Assembly: GCA_031254895.1 (NCBI GenBank)
Contig: JAIRTO010000180.1
Coordinates: 1-33,847, forward strand
Length of the DNA: 33,847 nucleotides
From: Deltaproteobacteria bacterium
GTDB taxonomy: Bacteria > Desulfobacterota > Desulfarculia > Adiutricales > Adiutricaceae
Reading direction: 5' to 3'
Under the pieces are notes generated by a model. That model saw only the letters and a program-made list of their open reading frames with translations, did not search any database and had not been told where the DNA came from. Both the position numbers and the translations under genes were made by a program. Below are positions 30,697-33,847 of this stretch, piece by piece. Position 1 is the first letter of the stretch. Each line of letters starts with the position of its first letter.

Positions 30697-32874
30697 ATGC
30701 AAAAGGACTTCAGCAACATCGCCATTGCCGGAAATCCGAATTCCGGGAAAACTACAGCTTTCAACCGCTACACCGGGGCGCGTCAGCATGTCGGCAACTA
30801 TCCCGGCATCACGGTTGAAAAAAAGGAAGGCATCGCCCATCTGGACGGGATTGAAGTCACCCTGGTGGATTTGCCGGGGACGTACTCTTTGACCGCCTAT
30901 TCCATGGAAGAGGTCGTGGCCAGAAGGGTTTTGTCGGAAGAACATCCCGGAGCCGTCATCGACGTCGTCAACTCCGGCGTTTTGGAGCGCAATCTTTATC
31001 TCTCGGTCCAGTTGATGGAATTGGGCATGCCCATCGTTTTGGCGCTCAACATGATGGACGAAGCCAAATCCAAAGGGGTGCACATCAACACGGAACGCTT
31101 GGCGGAACTCACCGGCCTCAAATGCGTGCCCATGATCGCTCGCAAAGGCGAAGGTCTGGACGACGCTCTCAGAGCGGCGGTGGAATTGGCGAAAGAGACG
31201 GGCGGTCGGGTGGCTCCCTTGGAAATTTCCTACGGCACGGACATTGATCTGTGTCTCAAGGAGATGGTTCCCTTGATTGAGGAGGCCCAACTTCTGACGA
31301 AGTACTACCCGGCTCGTTGGGTGGCCATGAAATTTTTGGAGCGCGACGAAGAGATCACCGACCGGGCCGCCAAGCTCAACCCGGAATTGGCCGCCAAGCT
31401 GCAGGCGAAAACGGAAACGCTGACCTCGCATCTGCAGAAGACCGCCAAAACCTACCCTGAGGCTCTCATCGCCGACTACAGATACGGCTGGATCAGCTCC
31501 ATTCTGAAAAACGGCGTCATGAAGGGAGCCGACGACATATCCCACGAAGACAGAGTCGCTTTTTCGGACAAGGCCGACCGGATTCTGACCGACGTCGTCA
31601 TGGGACCGGTCATCCTCTTCACCGTCTTGTATCTGATGTATTACGTGACCATCGAGGTCGGGGCCATTCCCAACGAGTGGCTGAGCGGCTTCTTCGACTG
31701 GTTGGGCGGAACCGTCGGCGACTTGATGGGCGACGGCCCGCTGAAGTCGCTGGTGACCGACGGAGTGATCGCCGGCGTGGGCGGCGTTTTGGGCTTCGTT
31801 CCCTTGATCATGATCATGTTCCTGTTCATAGCCGTTTTGGAAGATTCCGGCTACATGGCCCGGGTGGCTTACATTATGGACAGGGTCTTCAGATTTTTCG
31901 GACTGCACGGGGCTTCGATCATGCCCTTCATCATTTCCGGAGGCATCGCCGGCGGCTGCGCCGTGCCTGGGGTCATGGCCACCAGAACCTTAAGGTCCCC
32001 GAAAGAGAGGCTGGCCACCATTCTGACCGTGCCGTTCATGACCTGCGGGGCCAAGATACCCGTCTTTCTCCTTTTGGTGAACATCTTTTTCGAGCACAAC
32101 AGACCTCTGATCATGTTCTGCATAACTCTCGCCGGCTGGGCCGCCGCCCTGCTGGTGGCCAGATTGCTTCGCTCCACTCTCATTAGGGGCGTTCCCACGC
32201 CTTTCGTCATGGAGCTGCCGCCTTACCGCTATCCCACCTTTTCCGGCGTGGTCATCCACACCTGGGAGCGCACCTGGCAATACATCAAGAAGGCCGGCAC
32301 GGTCATTCTGGCCATATCCATTCTGATTTGGGCGGCCATGACTTTTCCCTCCCCTCCGGCTGAGGTGGAAGAGCAGTTCGAGGTCAACAAAGCGGCCATC
32401 GAAGAGAGACAGGCGACAGGCGCCCTGACCGAAGAAGAAGCGGAAGAGCAGTTGACCGAGCTGGAGAACTCCGACTTGCAGCAACATCTGCTTAATTCGT
32501 TCGCCGGTCGTCTGGGCACGGCCATGGAGACCATAACCAGTCCCGCCGGCTTTGACTGGCGCACCAATATCGCTTTGATTGGCGGCATCGCCGCCAAGGA
32601 GGTGGTCATCTCCACTCTGGGGACGGCCTATTCGCTGGGCAGCATAGACGAGGAAGACGTCAGTCTGGCGGACAGCATCCGCAACGATCCCCATTGGTCT
32701 CTGGCCACCGGAGTGGCCTTGATGGTCTTCACGCTCCTCTATTCCCCTTGTTTCGTGACCCTCATGGTCATCAAGCAGGAAACGGCCAAATGGCGCTGGC
32801 TGTTCTTCAGCCTGTTCTTCAATCTGGCTTTCGCCTATGTCCTTTCGGTCATAGCTTTCCAGCTTTTGAAATAA
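30697..32874 (+). CDS. feoB: Ferrous iron transporter B
   Basis: IAIAGNPNSGKTTAFNRYTGARQHVGNYPGITVEKKEG G-domain; GFVPLIMIMFLFIAVLEDSGYMARVAYIMDR; IGGIAAKEVVISTLGTAYSLG. Confidence 0.97.
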   Translation: MQKDFSNIAIAGNPNSGKTTAFNRYTGARQHVGNYPGITVEKKEGIAHLDGIEVTLVDLPGTYSLTAYSMEEVVARRVLSEEHPGAVIDVVNSGVLERNLYLSVQLMELGMPIVLALNMMDEAKSKGVHINTERLAELTGLKCVPMIARKGEGLDDALRAAVELAKETGGRVAPLEISYGTDIDLCLKEMVPLIEEAQLLTKYYPARWVAMKFLERDEEITDRAAKLNPELAAKLQAKTETLTSHLQKTAKTYPEALIADYRYGWISSILKNGVMKGADDISHEDRVAFSDKADRILTDVVMGPVILFTVLYLMYYVTIEVGAIPNEWLSGFFDWLGGTVGDLMGDGPLKSLVTDGVIAGVGGVLGFVPLIMIMFLFIAVLEDSGYMARVAYIMDRVFRFFGLHGASIMPFIISGGIAGGCAVPGVMATRTLRSPKERLATILTVPFMTCGAKIPVFLLLVNIFFEHNRPLIMFCITLAGWAAALLVARLLRSTLIRGVPTPFVMELPPYRYPTFSGVVIHTWERTWQYIKKAGTVILAISILIWAAMTFPSPPAEVEEQFEVNKAAIEERQATGALTEEEAEEQLTELENSDLQQHLLNSFAGRLGTAMETITSPAGFDWRTNIALIGGIAAKEVVISTLGTAYSLGSIDEEDVSLADSIRNDPHWSLATGVALMVFTLLYSPCFVTLMVIKQETAKWRWLFFSLFFNLAFAYVLSVIAFQLLK

Positions 32875-32889
32875 GCCGATAGGGCCTCG

Positions 32890-32935
32890 CCGTCTCCTCG
32901 GGCTTTCGCGTCGCCTGGGGAGACGGTTTTTTTTT
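32890..32935 (+). terminator. Rho-independent terminator after feoB
   Basis: CCGTCTCC ... GGAGACGG followed by 9 T. Confidence 0.88.
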
Positions 32936-33230
32936 GTCGAACGTTTGCCGCTTTTCGTCTTCTATAGCTTTAAATTACATCTAAAGATTATAAAAAATTA
33001 AATTTATAAGTTAATTAAAATAAATATTGTATATAAAGATAAATTGTTTCTGATTTTTATTGTCAATAAACTCGCCCGAAAAAATCTTTTTTAGGCCAAC
33101 ATCCAGAAAACGGCTTGTTTTTCCTGACCGCTTTTAGTAGGATCATGTAGGAGACTTGTCGATTTCGTTTTTGGCTTGTCGGACTCGAAAAGGCGCATCG
33201 AGGGATTGTAGCCATTTTTCCAAAAACGCT

Positions 33231-33290
33231 GTTCAACGATTTTCAACTTTGCTCAACGATTTTTAACGTTGTTCAACGTTGTTCGATGAC
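33231..33290. repeat. Degenerate 20-nt (2 x 10-nt) tandem repeat upstream of the catalase gene
   Basis: GTTCAACGATTTTCAACTTT / GCTCAACGATTTTTAACGTT / GTTCAACGTTGTTCGATGAC. Confidence 0.75.
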
Positions 33291-33315
33291 GAGGATTGGC
33301 CGCTCGATTTCAGTC

Positions 33316-33365
33316 AGCCCCTTTGTGTTCGGAGCCCCTTTGTGTTCAGAGCTCTTTGTGCTCGG
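33316..33365. repeat. Three tandem ~17-nt repeats upstream of the catalase gene
   Basis: AGCCCCTTTGTGTTCGG / AGCCCCTTTGTGTTCAG / AGCTCTTTGTGCTCGG. Confidence 0.88.
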
Positions 33366-33405
33366 AGCCCATTGGCGCGGCGTTTTTTTCTCGTCTTGCT
33401 CGACT

Positions 33406-33423
33406 AATGAGCGCTCGTTCATT
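33406..33423. promoter_or_regulatory. Candidate operator dyad upstream of the catalase gene
   Basis: AATGAGCG-CT-CGTTCATT, 8-2-8 inverted repeat with one mismatch. Confidence 0.45.
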
Positions 33424-33502
33424 TTTTTTGGAGAGAAGATCTCTCCCTAAAAATTCGTTTTGAAAGGATTTTTGTTTTTTTTTGCTGACGAGGAGTTTAT
33501 TT

Positions 33503-33847
33503 ATGCCCCATGACAAAAAACTCACCACGATGGCCGGAGTTCCGGTAGTCGACAACACCAACAGCGTTTCCGCCGGCGCCAGGGGTCCCCTGACTCTTCA
33601 AAATCCTTGGCTTATAGAGAAGCTGGCTCACTTCGACCGCGAGGTCATTCCGGAAAGACGCATGCACGCCAAAGGTTCAGGGGCTTTCGGGACCTTCGTC
33701 GTGACCAAGGACATCACCAAATTCACCAAGGCTCAGGTCTTTTCCAAGGTCGGACTCGAAACCGACGTGTTCGTCCGCTTTTCCACGGTGGCCGGAGAAC
33801 GCGGAGCCGCCGACGCCGAGAGGGACATTCGCGGTTTCGCCATAAAG
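33503..33847 (+). CDS. Monofunctional heme catalase, N-terminal part (truncated by window end)
   Basis: [77 protein letters not shown]...[25 protein letters not shown]. Confidence 0.95.
   Translation, partial: MPHDKKLTTMAGVPVVDNTNSVSAGARGPLTLQNPWLIEKLAHFDREVIPERRMHAKGSGAFGTFVVTKDITKFTKAQVFSKVGLETDVFVRFSTVAGERGAADAERDIRGFAIK

Overview
Bacterial chromosomal window. The left ~15 kb is a conserved transcription/translation cluster, all on +: tuf 3' end, rpmG (missed by the ORF track), tRNA-Trp(CCA), secE, nusG, rplK, rplA, rplJ, rplL, rpoB, rpoC, ending in a strong bidirectional terminator. It is followed by a lipoprotein with a glycosidase-like toroid, a Sel1-repeat protein and a ketopantoate-reductase-like gene. 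Next comes an IclR regulator divergent from a catabolic operon: an M24 'pita-bread' hydrolase interrupted by one in-frame TGA, TRAP transporter dctP-dctQ-dctM, an Fe-S L-serine dehydratase and an M20 deacylase/peptidase. The window closes with a feo cluster (Cys-rich small protein, feoA, feoB) and the start of a catalase gene. Most interesting items: (1) the IclR/M24/TRAP/SdaA/M20 module as a candidate pathway for import and breakdown of a serine-yielding conjugate; (2) the in-frame TGA in the M24 gene at a position where relatives probably carry Trp; (3) degenerate copies of gene 3' ends just downstream of the M24, serine dehydratase and rpoB stop codons; (4) several unrelated 10-20 nt tandem repeat arrays in spacers, and a hairpin-dense rplL-rpoB spacer; (5) a well-resolved operator/promoter architecture between iclR and the operon. 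No CRISPR array, phage or transposase was seen. All family assignments come from reading the protein sequences; no database search was run.
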